Assembly (NCBI GenBank): GCA_004557505.1 | Contig: SFGZ01000006.1 | Location: 1-64,000 of the forward strand | Length of the DNA stretch: 64,000 nt | Direction: 5' to 3' | From: Coriobacteriaceae bacterium | GTDB taxonomy: Bacteria > Actinomycetota > Coriobacteriia > Coriobacteriales > Atopobiaceae | Shown here: piece by piece, positions 1 to 8,669 of the stretch | Layout: each line of letters starts with the position of its first letter | Numbering within the stretch: the first letter of the stretch is position 1 | Notes under the pieces: model-generated | The model's input: only the letters and a program-made list of their open reading frames with translations | Told to the model about the DNA's origin: nothing | The model's database searches: none | Translations under genes and position numbers: made by a program

Positions 1-336
1 TACCACGAGTACATGGCCAAGTTCTTCGCCGAGCGGCCGTGGGTGTGGGCGTCGCACGTCTGGAACATGTTCGACTTCGCGGCCGACGCGCGCGACCAGA
101 TCCACGTGAAGGTCTACTCAAACCAGCCGCAGGTCACCCTTGTCGTGAACGGCCACGAGGTGGCCACGAAGGCGTGCGACAGGGTCTTCGAGTTCGACGT
201 CTCGCTCCAGCAGGGCGAGAACCGCATTGAGGCGCGCGCCGGAAGCCTCTCCGACGAGGCGACCTTCATTCGAGTTAGTGCTCCAAACCCCGCCTACAGC
301 CTGCAAGGCAAGGGCGGCGGGGGCAACTGGACGTAA
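1..336 (+). CDS. Glycoside hydrolase family 2 (beta-galactosidase/glucuronidase type), C-terminal fragment
   Basis: The reading frame enters from the left edge, so only the last 111 codons are visible. The segment WASHVWNMFDFAADARD is characteristic of the end of the TIM barrel in GH2 enzymes, and KVYSNQPQVTLVVNGHEV belongs to the following C-terminal beta-sandwich. In family members I know, about 45-50 residues separate these two blocks (an NNKGLV.-DR-TKKDAF-Y.YKA stretch and a cysteine/arginine strand). Here they are directly joined at DARD-QIHVKV, in frame. That points to an internal deletion that would damage the barrel, so the enzyme may be inactive. The catalytic residues lie upstream, outside the window. 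The next gene is a sugar symporter, so the pair may once have been a glycoside uptake and cleavage unit. Confidence 0.75.
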   Translation, partial: YHEYMAKFFAERPWVWASHVWNMFDFAADARDQIHVKVYSNQPQVTLVVNGHEVATKACDRVFEFDVSLQQGENRIEARAGSLSDEATFIRVSAPNPAYSLQGKGGGGNWT

Positions 337-385
337 CCCAGGTTCTGGGTGATTCAATTGGCCGGCCGAGAAAGCGAGATGTCAG

Positions 386-1999
386 ATGTCACAAGATAGC
401 AAGACTGCCAGGAACGCGGATGCACGGGGTGTCCCGACCACTGCGGACGGCACCAACCGCGCGAAGCTCTACCAGCTCGTGCTCTTCCCCTTCAACAACG
501 GCGCGACGAACGTGTACTACGTCCTGCTCATGAACTATATCGCCTACTACGCCGAGGGCGTGCTCGGCCTGCTCCTTGCCTTCGCGACGACCATGGTGAC
601 GGTCACGCGGGCGCTCGACGCCTTCATCGACCCCGTCGTGGGTATGCTCATCGACCGCACGCAGACTCGCTTTGGCAAGTTCCGCCCGTTCATGGTCTTG
701 GGCAACGTGGTCATGATCGCGAGCTCGCTGTGCCTCTTCTATGGGACGAGGCTCATCCCGGAAGACGCGACGGCGGTGAAGTACGTGGTCTACACCGTCT
801 TCTACATCCTGCTCATGGTGGGCTATTCCATCCAGACCTCCTGCACGCGCTCGGGGCAGACCTGCCTCACGAACGATCCCAAGCAGCGCCCCACGTTCAC
901 GCTCTTCAACACCATCGCGTCCTTGGTGGGCATGGGCGTGACCATGGCGGTGGCCAGCCTTGTTGGCGGCATCGTGGGCTTTAGGACCGAGGAGTTCTTC
1001 AACATCATCATCCCGCTGGTGATCTTCCTCTCCGCAGCGCTCACCGCGCTTGCCGTGATAGGCATCGCCGGCAAGGACCGCCCCGAGTTCTGGGGGCTAG
1101 GTGGCGAGAGCACGAAGTCTCAGCTCAAGCTCCACGACTACGTGCAGATCTTCAAGCACAACAACGAGCTCAAGCGCCTCATCGTGGCCGCCTCCGGAAC
1201 CAAGTTCGCCTTTGCCGTGGCAACCAACACCAGCGTGGGCATCCTGCTCTACAGCTGCATGATGGGCAACTACAACGGGCTCTACCTGCCCATGTACGTT
1301 CTCGGCTACGTCTTTAGCGCACCATTCTTCCTGGGCGGCCTGCGTCTCTCTCAGAAGGCCGGGCAAAAGAAGACGCTCGTCACGTTTACGAGCCTCGCGC
1401 TTCTGCTCTACCTGGGCGTCTGCGGGCTGCTCATGGCATGGCAGCCGGACAACCCCGACTTCACGCTCGCGATCTTCTCGACCGAGGGAGGGTTCCACTT
1501 CACGCTCAATGCGTACACCATTGCGTTCATCGTCCTTTACGGCCTTGGCTATGGCGCGTACTACTCGACAGCCGACATGGCCATCCCCATGATCGCCGAC
1601 GTTTCGGACTACGAGATGTTCCGTTCCGGCAACTATGCGCCTGGGGTCATCGGGACGCTCTTCTCGTTTGTGGACAAGCTCGTGAGCTCGCTGTCCACAA
1701 CGGTCGTGGGCATCGCGCTTCTCGCGGTGGGGCTGGCCCAGCTTCCGGACACCACGACGCCCTATGTCGACGGCATGAAGGGACTGACCATCGTCCTGTT
1801 CTGCATCATCCCGATGATCGCGTGGGCCCTCACGCTGGTTGCCATGAAGGGCTACAGCCTGACGGGCGAGCGCATGGAGGAGATACAAACCGTCAACGGT
1901 GCCCGGAAGGCTGCCATCGAGGCGGGCATGCCCGTCGCGGAGGCCATGGAGCGCTGGCGCGATGCGGCAGACGTCGCCGGAGCTGCCGACGAGAAGTGA
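386..1999 (+). CDS. GPH-family sugar:cation symporter (MelB/YicJ-like)
   Basis: A 537-residue membrane protein with about twelve hydrophobic segments. After helix 2 comes DPVVGMLIDRTQTRFGKFR, the conserved loop of glycoside-pentoside-hexuronide:cation symporters, and the helix spacing fits that family. Members import glycosides, pentosides or hexuronides with Na+ or H+; the substrate cannot be read here. The start at 386 follows a purine-rich GAGAAAGCGAGA stretch and lies 49 bases after the GH2 stop, so the two are probably cotranscribed. The C-terminal 40 residues are polar and cytoplasmic, as usual. The gene converges with an antiporter gene, leaving only 15 bases between the stop codons. 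Confidence 0.87.
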   Translation: MSQDSKTARNADARGVPTTADGTNRAKLYQLVLFPFNNGATNVYYVLLMNYIAYYAEGVLGLLLAFATTMVTVTRALDAFIDPVVGMLIDRTQTRFGKFRPFMVLGNVVMIASSLCLFYGTRLIPEDATAVKYVVYTVFYILLMVGYSIQTSCTRSGQTCLTNDPKQRPTFTLFNTIASLVGMGVTMAVASLVGGIVGFRTEEFFNIIIPLVIFLSAALTALAVIGIAGKDRPEFWGLGGESTKSQLKLHDYVQIFKHNNELKRLIVAASGTKFAFAVATNTSVGILLYSCMMGNYNGLYLPMYVLGYVFSAPFFLGGLRLSQKAGQKKTLVTFTSLALLLYLGVCGLLMAWQPDNPDFTLAIFSTEGGFHFTLNAYTIAFIVLYGLGYGAYYSTADMAIPMIADVSDYEMFRSGNYAPGVIGTLFSFVDKLVSSLSTTVVGIALLAVGLAQLPDTTTPYVDGMKGLTIVLFCIIPMIAWALTLVAMKGYSLTGERMEEIQTVNGARKAAIEAGMPVAEAMERWRDAADVAGAADEK

Positions 2000-2014
2000 C
2001 GGCGGGCGGCGCGC

Positions 2015-3394
2015 CTACGCCGCCGCACGCATCCGCCGTGCGTCGTCTGCGGGCGTGAGGCCCAGAAGCTGCGCCGGCCTGCTGTCGGGGAACTCGGGCC
2101 GCATGCGCTGCCAGACGCTTATCGCCAGCGTCCACAGGGGGAGCAGGTAGCAGAAGGTCGCCGCCAGGATGCTCAGAGCGGGCGCCCCCACGCTGGAGAG
2201 CACGGCCACGTTCGAGATGGACCACGGCACAAGCGGGCTAACGATGACCACGCTGTTCTCGAGGTCCAGCGCGAGGGCGCTTGCCGTGCCCTCCGTGCGA
2301 CGGCACAGCTGGTCGGTGAGCATGATGGCAAGCGTTTGGTTGCACGCGACCATGCACGAGATGACGCTGGTGGCAAGCACGCCGGTGAACGGGGTGGACT
2401 TGCGCGAGAGGTTCGTAACCAGCCCCACGGCACCATCGAGCAGGCCCGTCTTCTTGAAGATGCCCGCATAGGTCGACGAGATGCCAACGACAAGCGTCAC
2501 GTTGGCCATGGAGATGATCCCACCGCCGTCAATGAGCGGTGCCACCGTGGGGTCTGTGGCGTGATAGCCAAAGACGAGGATCTGCGGCAGCGCTATCGGC
2601 GAGACTCCCTGCACACCCACGCAGACCGCACACGCGGCGACAAGGCTTGCCGTTATGGCGAGCAGCACGTTCACGCGGGCAAGCGAGAGCGCCACAACCA
2701 GCACCGCAGGAACGATGACGGGCCAAGAAAGCGAGAACTTGTCGCCAAGCGCCGCCGTAACGCCCATGGCATCGGCGCCTCCCGTAGCGTGCATCCCCAT
2801 GGCAAGGTAGGCGCCGCAGGCAATCAGGAACGGCAAAAGACCGGTCTGCATCATGCGGTGGACGTTGTCGTAGAGGCTCGTTCCCGTGAGCCTCGATACC
2901 AGGACCGCGCTACCCGAGAGGGGAGAGCAGCGGTCGCCAAAGTAGCAGCCGGCGAGCACCGCGCCGCCAGTGGCAAGCTCGTCTGCGCCCATGGCGTGCG
3001 AGACGGCCATGCAGATCACGCCCATCGTCGCCGCAGCGCCAAAGGCCGTTCCCATGAGAAGCGACATGAGGCAGCAGAGGAGAAATGCCGCGAGTACGGC
3101 GGCGGACGGATGGATGAGCGACGATGACCAGCTCACGATTGCCGCGATGGTGCCGGAGGCCCGCCATGCGGCGGCGAGGGCCCCCGCGACCACAAAGAGG
3201 CAGAGCATCGGTGCCACGGAGCGCGCGGACGACGCGCCCGCCCGCAGCAGCTCCGCGAGGGCTGCGCCATGACGCACGCCATGGCAGAGGAAGATCGCAA
3301 GCCCGGCGGCGAGTATCGCCACCAGGGGAACGCCCAGCGCCGTCCCAAGTACGAGCATCCCCGCAAACACCCCGAGCGTTGCCGCCTCTGCCAT
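2015..3394 (-). CDS. nhaC: NhaC-family Na+/H+ antiporter
   Basis: A polytopic protein of 459 residues with repeated small-residue-rich helices and the segments YFGDRCSPLSG and NQTLAIML, typical of NhaC-type exchangers and the related malate/lactate antiporters. It probably exchanges Na+, or an organic acid, for protons across the cytoplasmic membrane. I chose the ATG at 3394 because GAGAAGGA lies eight bases upstream; an in-frame GTG at 3430 has no comparable site. The gene is divergent from a LysR regulator at 3578, and a TGATA-N11-TATCA dyad sits between them, so that regulator probably controls it. Some relatives are lactate/malate antiporters, so the substrate is uncertain. Confidence 0.83.
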   Translation of the reverse strand: MAEAATLGVFAGMLVLGTALGVPLVAILAAGLAIFLCHGVRHGAALAELLRAGASSARSVAPMLCLFVVAGALAAAWRASGTIAAIVSWSSSLIHPSAAVLAAFLLCCLMSLLMGTAFGAAATMGVICMAVSHAMGADELATGGAVLAGCYFGDRCSPLSGSAVLVSRLTGTSLYDNVHRMMQTGLLPFLIACGAYLAMGMHATGGADAMGVTAALGDKFSLSWPVIVPAVLVVALSLARVNVLLAITASLVAACAVCVGVQGVSPIALPQILVFGYHATDPTVAPLIDGGGIISMANVTLVVGISSTYAGIFKKTGLLDGAVGLVTNLSRKSTPFTGVLATSVISCMVACNQTLAIMLTDQLCRRTEGTASALALDLENSVVIVSPLVPWSISNVAVLSSVGAPALSILAATFCYLLPLWTLAISVWQRMRPEFPDSRPAQLLGLTPADDARRMRAAA

Positions 3395-3467
3395 GTCCCT
3401 CGTCCTTCTCAGCGCGTCTTTCCCAGGCACAAGAGAACCCTATGGACATACGGCAACCAAGTCAAAC

Positions 3468-3488
3468 TGATAAATATGGTATATATCA
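3468..3488. promoter_or_regulatory. LysR-type operator candidate (TGATA-N11-TATCA)
   Basis: The AT-rich divergent region between nhaC and the LysR gene holds a perfect TGATA-N11-TATCA dyad, the T-N11-A architecture of LysR regulator sites. The flanks carry a direct repeat TATGGACATA at 3441-3450 and 3505-3514. Its position fits repression of the LysR gene and control of nhaC. The function is inferred from sequence and position only. Confidence 0.55.
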
Positions 3489-3577
3489 CCAAATAATTTT
3501 GTAATATGGACATAACAGGGCAAACATGATGAAGAAACCCGCCTAGGTGCATGATTTCCGCAGAGAGGTGCTGCCGC

Positions 3578-4519
3578 ATGAACTTCCAGACCATGGACTA
3601 CTTTGTCGCCATCGCCGAGGAGCGCAGCTTCACGCGGGCGGCCGGTCGGCTGCACGTGAGCCAGCAGACCCTCTCGGCGAGCATCGCCTCCGTCGAGCGC
3701 GAGCTTGGGGTGCAGCTGATAGAGCGCACGGTCCCCCTGTCGCTTACCTACGCGGGCGAGAAGTTCCTGGGGTATGCGCGGCGCTTCCAGGCCCAGCAGC
3801 GAGCCATGGGCCAGGAGTTCCGCGACATCGCGCACAACGACCGCGGCAGGATTCGCGTGGGGGTCACGGCCACACGCGGCCACATCATCATGCCGCGCGC
3901 CATCGCCATGTTCCAGCGAGCGCACCCGCACATCTCGATTGCGCTCGTTGAGGGTGAGAACGACGAGCTTGTGGACGAGCTGGGGGAGGGACGCCTCGAC
4001 ATGGTCGTCGCCACCGTTGCCGAGCGCGTGCCCGGGCTTGTGGTACACCAGCTCTTCAACGAGGCGGTGGTGCTCATCGTGGCCCAATCCCTGCTCGAGG
4101 AACTCTATGGCGAGGAGGCGGAGGGCGTGGCCGAGACATGCGAGGCCACGGGATCGATCGCGGGGCTTGCGAGCTGCCCCTTCCTTCTCATGGGCGAGCG
4201 GGACGTGCCGGGCGAGTTCTCGCGGCGCATGCTCGCCGAGACGGGCGTCTCGCCCGAGGTGCGCGTGGTGTCGAAGAACTCCGAGACGCTCATGGCGCTG
4301 GCGCTGCGGGGCGTCGGCGCATGCTTCGTGCCCTCCGAGCTCGTGGCCACCACCTTCGCAGATCCGGCCGCGGCGGGCATGCGGGTCATCCGCCTGGGAG
4401 AGAGCATGAGCTACCCGCTCTCGGTCGCGTGGCGCTCGGCCGACCACACGTGGTCGGCCATCATCGCGTTCGACCAGGTGCTCAGGCAGCAGTTTGCCGA
4501 CGGATCGCGCATGTCGTGA
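3578..4519 (+). CDS. LysR-family transcriptional regulator, divergent to nhaC
   Basis: A 313-residue protein with an N-terminal winged helix-turn-helix (residues about 1-60, FTRAAGRLHVSQQTLSASI) and a C-terminal periplasmic-binding-protein-like effector domain from about residue 90. I placed the start at the ATG at 3578, ahead of NFQTMDYFVAIAEE, because the LysR helix begins there and AGAGAGG lies upstream; an ATG nine codons earlier has a weaker context. It is transcribed away from nhaC, the usual arrangement for a LysR regulator and its target. The effector is unknown; a small organic acid transported by the neighbour is a reasonable guess. Confidence 0.88.
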   Translation: MNFQTMDYFVAIAEERSFTRAAGRLHVSQQTLSASIASVERELGVQLIERTVPLSLTYAGEKFLGYARRFQAQQRAMGQEFRDIAHNDRGRIRVGVTATRGHIIMPRAIAMFQRAHPHISIALVEGENDELVDELGEGRLDMVVATVAERVPGLVVHQLFNEAVVLIVAQSLLEELYGEEAEGVAETCEATGSIAGLASCPFLLMGERDVPGEFSRRMLAETGVSPEVRVVSKNSETLMALALRGVGACFVPSELVATTFADPAAAGMRVIRLGESMSYPLSVAWRSADHTWSAIIAFDQVLRQQFADGSRMS

Positions 4520-4551
4520 GCGCGACGCCGCGCAGCTCCCCGTGACAGCCA

Positions 4552-4589
4552 CGCGCGTCACACATTCGCATGCGAACGTGTGACGCGCG
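4552..4589. terminator. Near-perfect 38-nt palindrome between convergent genes
   Basis: CGCGCGTCACAC at 4552-4563 pairs perfectly with GTGTGACGCGCG at 4578-4589, and the loop itself is the palindrome TTCGCATGCGAA. There is no T-run on either side. It lies 32 bases after the LysR stop and 110 bases before the end of the ABC permease gene, which converges from the other strand. A bidirectional terminator or transcript-end stabiliser is the likeliest role; a protein-binding dyad is the alternative. Confidence 0.5.
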
Positions 4590-4698
4590 CAGGTTGCTAC
4601 AGATTCGGCTGACGATCGTGTGACCGCCCCGGCCAGTCCACCCCGGCCGGACGAGCCCTGGCCCGGGCCGCTCTGGGCCATCCGGGGCGGACGGGGCC

Positions 4699-5925
4699 CT
4701 ACTGGTATCTCAGCGACTCCACCGGATCGAGGCGAGACGCGCGCCACGCCGGGTAGAACCCGAAGAGCACGCCGATGCCCACGCAGATTCCGCTGGCGAG
4801 GCCGACTGCGGTGGGGGAGATGACGGGCCTCACCGCAAGCCCGCCCATCTCGCTTGACATGCTGGCGAACTGCGCGAGCACGCTGGCGCCCGCGTATCCC
4901 AGGAGTATCCCAAACGCGCCGCCCACCAGGCACAGCATGATCGACTCCAGGAGGAACTGCCGCGTGATGTCGGAGCGCCGGGCGCCCAGCGCCTTTCTCA
5001 GCCCTATCTCGCGGATCCTCTCGGTGACGTTGGTGAGCATCATGTTCATGATGCCGATGCCGCCCACCACGAGCGACACGCCGGCCACGCAGGTCATGAG
5101 CGCCTGGAACGCGCCCATCGTCGAGTCGAGCTGCTCGATGACCGAGGCCATGGTCGTGACGCCGATGTAGTACTCCGGCGCGCCCTCGCCCGTCGGCTCC
5201 TCGGTGGCCTCGGCGGGGAGGTTGAAGTAGCTCCTGAGGTAGGACTTTGTCCGCGCGACGATGCCGTCCATGTCGGCGTCCTCGCGGGCGAAGCCGATGA
5301 TCTGACTGATCCCCCCGCCTCCGCTCATGCGCGCCCGCATGGTCGCGAGCGGCACGAACGAGTAGCCGCCCCGCATCCCCGAGCCCCCAACGACGCCCAC
5401 AACGGTGTAGTCGTCGTTGCCCAGGTGTACGCTCTGGCCCACGGCGGCGCCCTCCGAGCCCCACATGCGGTTGGCGATGGACTGGTCGAGCACGATGACG
5501 CGCGAGCCGGCGTCATCCTCGCTTTGCATGAAGAGGCGCCCCGCGATGGCCTTCGTGCCCATGGCCTCGAAGTACTTGGGCTCAACGCCCATGAAGTTGC
5601 CCTGCTCCTTGGTCACGCCGTTCGAGATCGATCCCGAGTCGTAGGATGCCGCGGTTATGAACTCGTAGTCGTCGGGCATTCCGGCCTCGAATGCCGACAC
5701 GTCATCCATCGTGATCTCGCGACCCGTCCAGCAGTCGATCATGACCGTGCGCGACTGCGAGAGCCCCAGCTCGTCCACGAGCGACGCCTTGATGCCGTCT
5801 ATGAGCGCCGTCATGGAGATGACGGCGGCGATGCCTATGACGATGCCCAGGATCGTGAGGAGGCTGCGTCCCCGGTTTGCCTGGATTGCCGAGAAGGTCT
5901 CGTAGAAGAGGTCCCGTATCCTCAT
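4699..5925 (-). CDS. MacB/FtsX-type ABC transporter permease
   Basis: A 408-residue permease with one N-terminal membrane helix (about residues 20-45, RSLLTILGIVIGIAAVIS), a large extracellular MacB-type periplasmic core domain (about 50-270), and three C-terminal helices with the FtsX pattern and the cytoplasmic motif REIGLRKALGARRSDI. Proteins of this kind couple ATP hydrolysis to export of peptides, antibiotics or lipids without carrying substrate through a channel. Its ATG overlaps the stop of the ATPase gene in an ATGA arrangement, so the two are translationally coupled. It is the last gene of the adaptor-ATPase-permease operon. Confidence 0.9.
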   Translation of the reverse strand: MRIRDLFYETFSAIQANRGRSLLTILGIVIGIAAVISMTALIDGIKASLVDELGLSQSRTVMIDCWTGREITMDDVSAFEAGMPDDYEFITAASYDSGSISNGVTKEQGNFMGVEPKYFEAMGTKAIAGRLFMQSEDDAGSRVIVLDQSIANRMWGSEGAAVGQSVHLGNDDYTVVGVVGGSGMRGGYSFVPLATMRARMSGGGGISQIIGFAREDADMDGIVARTKSYLRSYFNLPAEATEEPTGEGAPEYYIGVTTMASVIEQLDSTMGAFQALMTCVAGVSLVVGGIGIMNMMLTNVTERIREIGLRKALGARRSDITRQFLLESIMLCLVGGAFGILLGYAGASVLAQFASMSSEMGGLAVRPVISPTAVGLASGICVGIGVLFGFYPAWRASRLDPVESLRYQ

Positions 5926-6683
5926 GCGCCCGCCACCTCCCGAGGGTCGTCTAGCACCAGCTGCTCCCGCTGGGCAAGCGATGCCACGTAGGCGCGCTCC
6001 TGCTCGTCTGAGAGGAGCCGCCCGTCCCGTATGTGTACGACGCGGTCGGCCCAGCCGGCGACGCCTGGGTCATGCGTGATGAGCACCACGGTCTTGCCGC
6101 GCTCCTGCATGCGCCGGAACGTGCGCATGACCAGCTCGCCGGTGGCAGAGTCGAGGTTGCCGGTGGGCTCGTCGGCCAGTATGAGCGCGGGGTCGTTCAC
6201 CAGCGCGCGGGCGATGGCGACGCGCTGCATCTGGCCGCCCGAGAGCTCGTTGGAGCGGTGGTCGTAGAGGCTCTCGGGAAGGCCGACCTCCATGAGCGCC
6301 TGCCACGCCCTGAGCTCGCGGTCGCCTGCGGAGCCCCTGGTGTAGACCAGCGGGAGCATGGTGTTTCTCAGCACCGTGGCCCGCGGCAGCAGGTTGAACG
6401 ACTGGAAGACGAAGCCGAGCCGCGTCGAACGCACGTGCGCCAGCTCGTCGTCGGTGAGGGTCGAGACGTCGACGCCCTCGAGGAGGTAGCGCCCGGACGT
6501 TGGGCGGTCGAGACAGCCGAGGATGCTCATGAGCGTGGACTTACCCGAGCCGGATGGGCCCATGATGGCCAGGAACTCTCCCTGCGCAACGCTCAGGCTC
6601 ACGCCGCGAAGCGCGGGCGTGAGGCCGGCCGCCGACGAGTAGATGCGGCAGACCTTCTCTGCGTGGATGACGTGGGAGGGCAT
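5922..6683 (-). CDS. ABC transporter ATP-binding protein (MacB/LolD class)
   Basis: A 253-residue nucleotide-binding subunit. Visible motifs are Walker A GPSGSGKST, the Q-loop in FVFQSFNLLPRA, signature LSGGQMQR, Walker B ALILADEPTGNLD and the switch histidine in VVLITHDP. I chose the ATG at 6683 (MPSHVIHAEKV); the frame is open 22 codons further upstream but that stretch runs into the adaptor gene. The start lies one base after the adaptor stop and the gene end overlaps the permease start, so the operon is tightly coupled. It powers the MacB-like permease. Confidence 0.93.
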   Translation of the reverse strand: MPSHVIHAEKVCRIYSSAAGLTPALRGVSLSVAQGEFLAIMGPSGSGKSTLMSILGCLDRPTSGRYLLEGVDVSTLTDDELAHVRSTRLGFVFQSFNLLPRATVLRNTMLPLVYTRGSAGDRELRAWQALMEVGLPESLYDHRSNELSGGQMQRVAIARALVNDPALILADEPTGNLDSATGELVMRTFRRMQERGKTVVLITHDPGVAGWADRVVHIRDGRLLSDEQERAYVASLAQREQLVLDDPREVAGA

Positions 6684-6684
6684 G

Positions 6685-8079
6685 TTACATCGCCGCGCTC
6701 GTGGAGGATGCGTCCGAAGGCGCGGAGCCGTCGAGCGCCCCCATCCCACTCTGCATGATGCCGGTCACGACCTCGTCGCCTTCGGCGATGCTGCCCTCGA
6801 CGGCCGCCATGGTGCCGTTGGTGGCAAGGACCGTGACGCTCCGATCCTCTGTCGTGGGGAAGCCGGATTCGTCATGGCCGGTGACCACGCTCACCGTGGC
6901 CTGGTCGCCCTCGCCTGTGATCGCGCTCACCGGCAGCATGAGCGCGTCGGGGATGTCGGTCGAGGAGATGGTGACGCTTGCCGTCATGCCCGGCTTGAGC
7001 GCGGGGTTCGGGTTGGGGATGAGGAGGTCGACGGCATAGGTGACCACGTTCCCGCCGTAGCTGGGGTAGGGCCCGGAGGCGTCCGAGGACGAGACCGACG
7101 CGATGCGCGTGACCGTGGCGTCGAGCTCGACATCGGGGAGTGCCGAGAAGCTTGCGCGAGCCGCCTGCCCGACGGAGACCTTCGAGATGTCCATCTCGTT
7201 CACCTGCACCGAGACCGTCATCTGCGAGAGGTCGCCGATGGTGATGAGGGCACCCGAGGACCCGGAGGTCGCCGTGGCGGCGGCACCCGCGCCGACGCCG
7301 GAGCCGACGGCCGCGCCCTCGACGGCGTTCATGACCACGATCGTTCCGGAGGACGGGGCCGTGACCGTGCGCTTGTTTGCGATGGCGACGGCGTCGTCGT
7401 AGGCGGATTGCGCCGTCTCGAGTGCAAGCTGGGCAGCGTCGACGGCGTCGACGGCGGAGTTCACCGTGGCGAGGTCCGCCTGGTCCGCGTAGTAGGCGTT
7501 GTATGCGGTGTTGTAGGCATCCTTTGCGGAGGAGAGCTGGGTCTTTGCGGAACGCAGCTGGATGTCCGCCTCGCGCACGGCCTTGTCGAGGGAGTCGTTG
7601 CGGACGGTGAGCAGCGTGGCGCCCGCCTCGACGTAGTCGCCCTCGCTGACGAACACCTCGGAGATGATGCCGTCCACCTCGGGCGTCACCACGACGGAAT
7701 TCACGGGCTGGACATTGCCGGACGCCTTGACCTCGTCGGTGAACTCGCCGCGCGTGACCTGCATCGTCTGGAGCGCTGGCTCCTCCGGGACGCCTGCGGA
7801 CTGCTGGGAGGCAATCCTCCACACGAGGACAGCGACAACCACGCAGGCGGCGACGATGCCAATGATGACGTTCTTGCGACGGCGCTCCTTGCGGCGGGCG
7901 AGGAGGCTCTCCATGGCCTTGCGGGTGTCCTCGTCCTCCTCGGTGCCCTCGTCGGACAGCGGAGACGGTGAGGCGGAGACATCCGTAGAGATGACGGGCA
8001 GGCCGTCGAGCGGGTGCGCTACCGGCGTGGTCTTGTCGGGCTCGCCGGGGTCGTTGGTGTGGTCGGTCTCCTGGGACAT
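6685..8079 (-). CDS. HlyD/MacA-family adaptor protein of an ABC exporter
   Basis: A 464-residue protein with a cytoplasmic N-terminus of about 66 residues, a single membrane anchor (KNVIIGIVAACVVVAVLVW), a biotinyl-lipoyl half motif, a short alanine/aspartate-rich coiled coil (about residues 150-210), the second lipoyl half and beta-barrel domains. In Gram-positive bacteria such adaptors work with MacB-like permeases without an outer-membrane duct. GAGGAGG lies just before the ATG at 8079. It is first in the operon with the ATPase and permease. The N-terminal extension is longer and more acidic than in typical MacA and has no motif I recognise. Confidence 0.9.
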   Translation of the reverse strand: MSQETDHTNDPGEPDKTTPVAHPLDGLPVISTDVSASPSPLSDEGTEEDEDTRKAMESLLARRKERRRKNVIIGIVAACVVVAVLVWRIASQQSAGVPEEPALQTMQVTRGEFTDEVKASGNVQPVNSVVVTPEVDGIISEVFVSEGDYVEAGATLLTVRNDSLDKAVREADIQLRSAKTQLSSAKDAYNTAYNAYYADQADLATVNSAVDAVDAAQLALETAQSAYDDAVAIANKRTVTAPSSGTIVVMNAVEGAAVGSGVGAGAAATATSGSSGALITIGDLSQMTVSVQVNEMDISKVSVGQAARASFSALPDVELDATVTRIASVSSSDASGPYPSYGGNVVTYAVDLLIPNPNPALKPGMTASVTISSTDIPDALMLPVSAITGEGDQATVSVVTGHDESGFPTTEDRSVTVLATNGTMAAVEGSIAEGDEVVTGIMQSGMGALDGSAPSDASSTSAAM

Positions 8080-8218
8080 GCGTCCTCCTCGCCTTGGGTG
8101 GCAAAATGGGTCGCGCAGGGTGCTGCCGAGCCTATGGTGCCGAGTCTGGATGTTGCCAAGCTTTTGCGTGCCTGGGAAAATGATACCGGGGCATTGCCAT
8201 CAGGAACCTATCGACAAT

Positions 8219-8234
8219 CTTACAAATCTGTAAG
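8219..8234. promoter_or_regulatory. Inverted repeat CTTACA-N4-TGTAAG upstream of exporter operon
   Basis: A perfect 6+4+6 dyad lies 140 bases before the adaptor start, in the only upstream region of the exporter operon. Dyads of this form are common targets of TetR- or MerR-like regulators of efflux operons. No regulator gene is adjacent, so its role is an inference. Confidence 0.35.
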
Positions 8235-8300
8235 CGGCGCCCGCCGTCGCGGATGACGTGACGGCCGTGCTTCCGGTTGTGGGGAGGTCGCTTGCGCAGT

Positions 8301-8360
8301 ATTTACGGTTGGGCAGCGGTTTTTCGAGGTGCCCCCAAGTACAAATCGGTTGCAGAGTTG
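8301..8360 (-). repeat. Dispersed 60-nt intergenic repeat, copy 1
   Basis: Read on the minus strand, this stretch matches 25647-25706 at roughly three positions in four, including the identical blocks TTTGTACTT, GAAAAAC and GCCCAACCGTAAAT. A weaker partial copy (CGGCTTTTTTCGAGG...CAAGCGCAAA) follows at 8431-8455 on the plus strand. The rest of the 590-base gap from 8080 to 8669 shows no convincing gene: open frames there have no ribosome-binding site or recognisable family. It may be a relic of a mobile element or a conserved RNA. Confidence 0.5.
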
Positions 8361-8669
8361 ATGAGCCGCGGGTCAACGAATTGCATCTGCCGAGCTGGCA
8401 TATAAGGAGTTGAACGGAAACCACTGCTAACCGGCTTTTTTCGAGGCCAAGCGCAAAGATGGTCGAGCGAGAAGGCCAAGGGTGAGGATGTCGGGCGGCA
8501 TCCGCTCAAGCGGGACGCCTACATCCTGCGAGTACGCCGCTTGCCCCCCTGCGCCGCGCACGATCGCGAAGGTGTTGGGGCAAGGGCGTGTCCAAGAAAA
8601 TGGGGGCGGTCCAACGTGGTGCTCGGGGGCCTGTCTGATGCTTGGACTGCAGGTGAGCGCAATGCCGTG

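Noticed and set aside
3440..5464. Long minus-strand frame across the LysR and permease genes
   Set aside because: It covers two well-supported genes and encodes an Arg/Gly/His-rich sequence without any domain.
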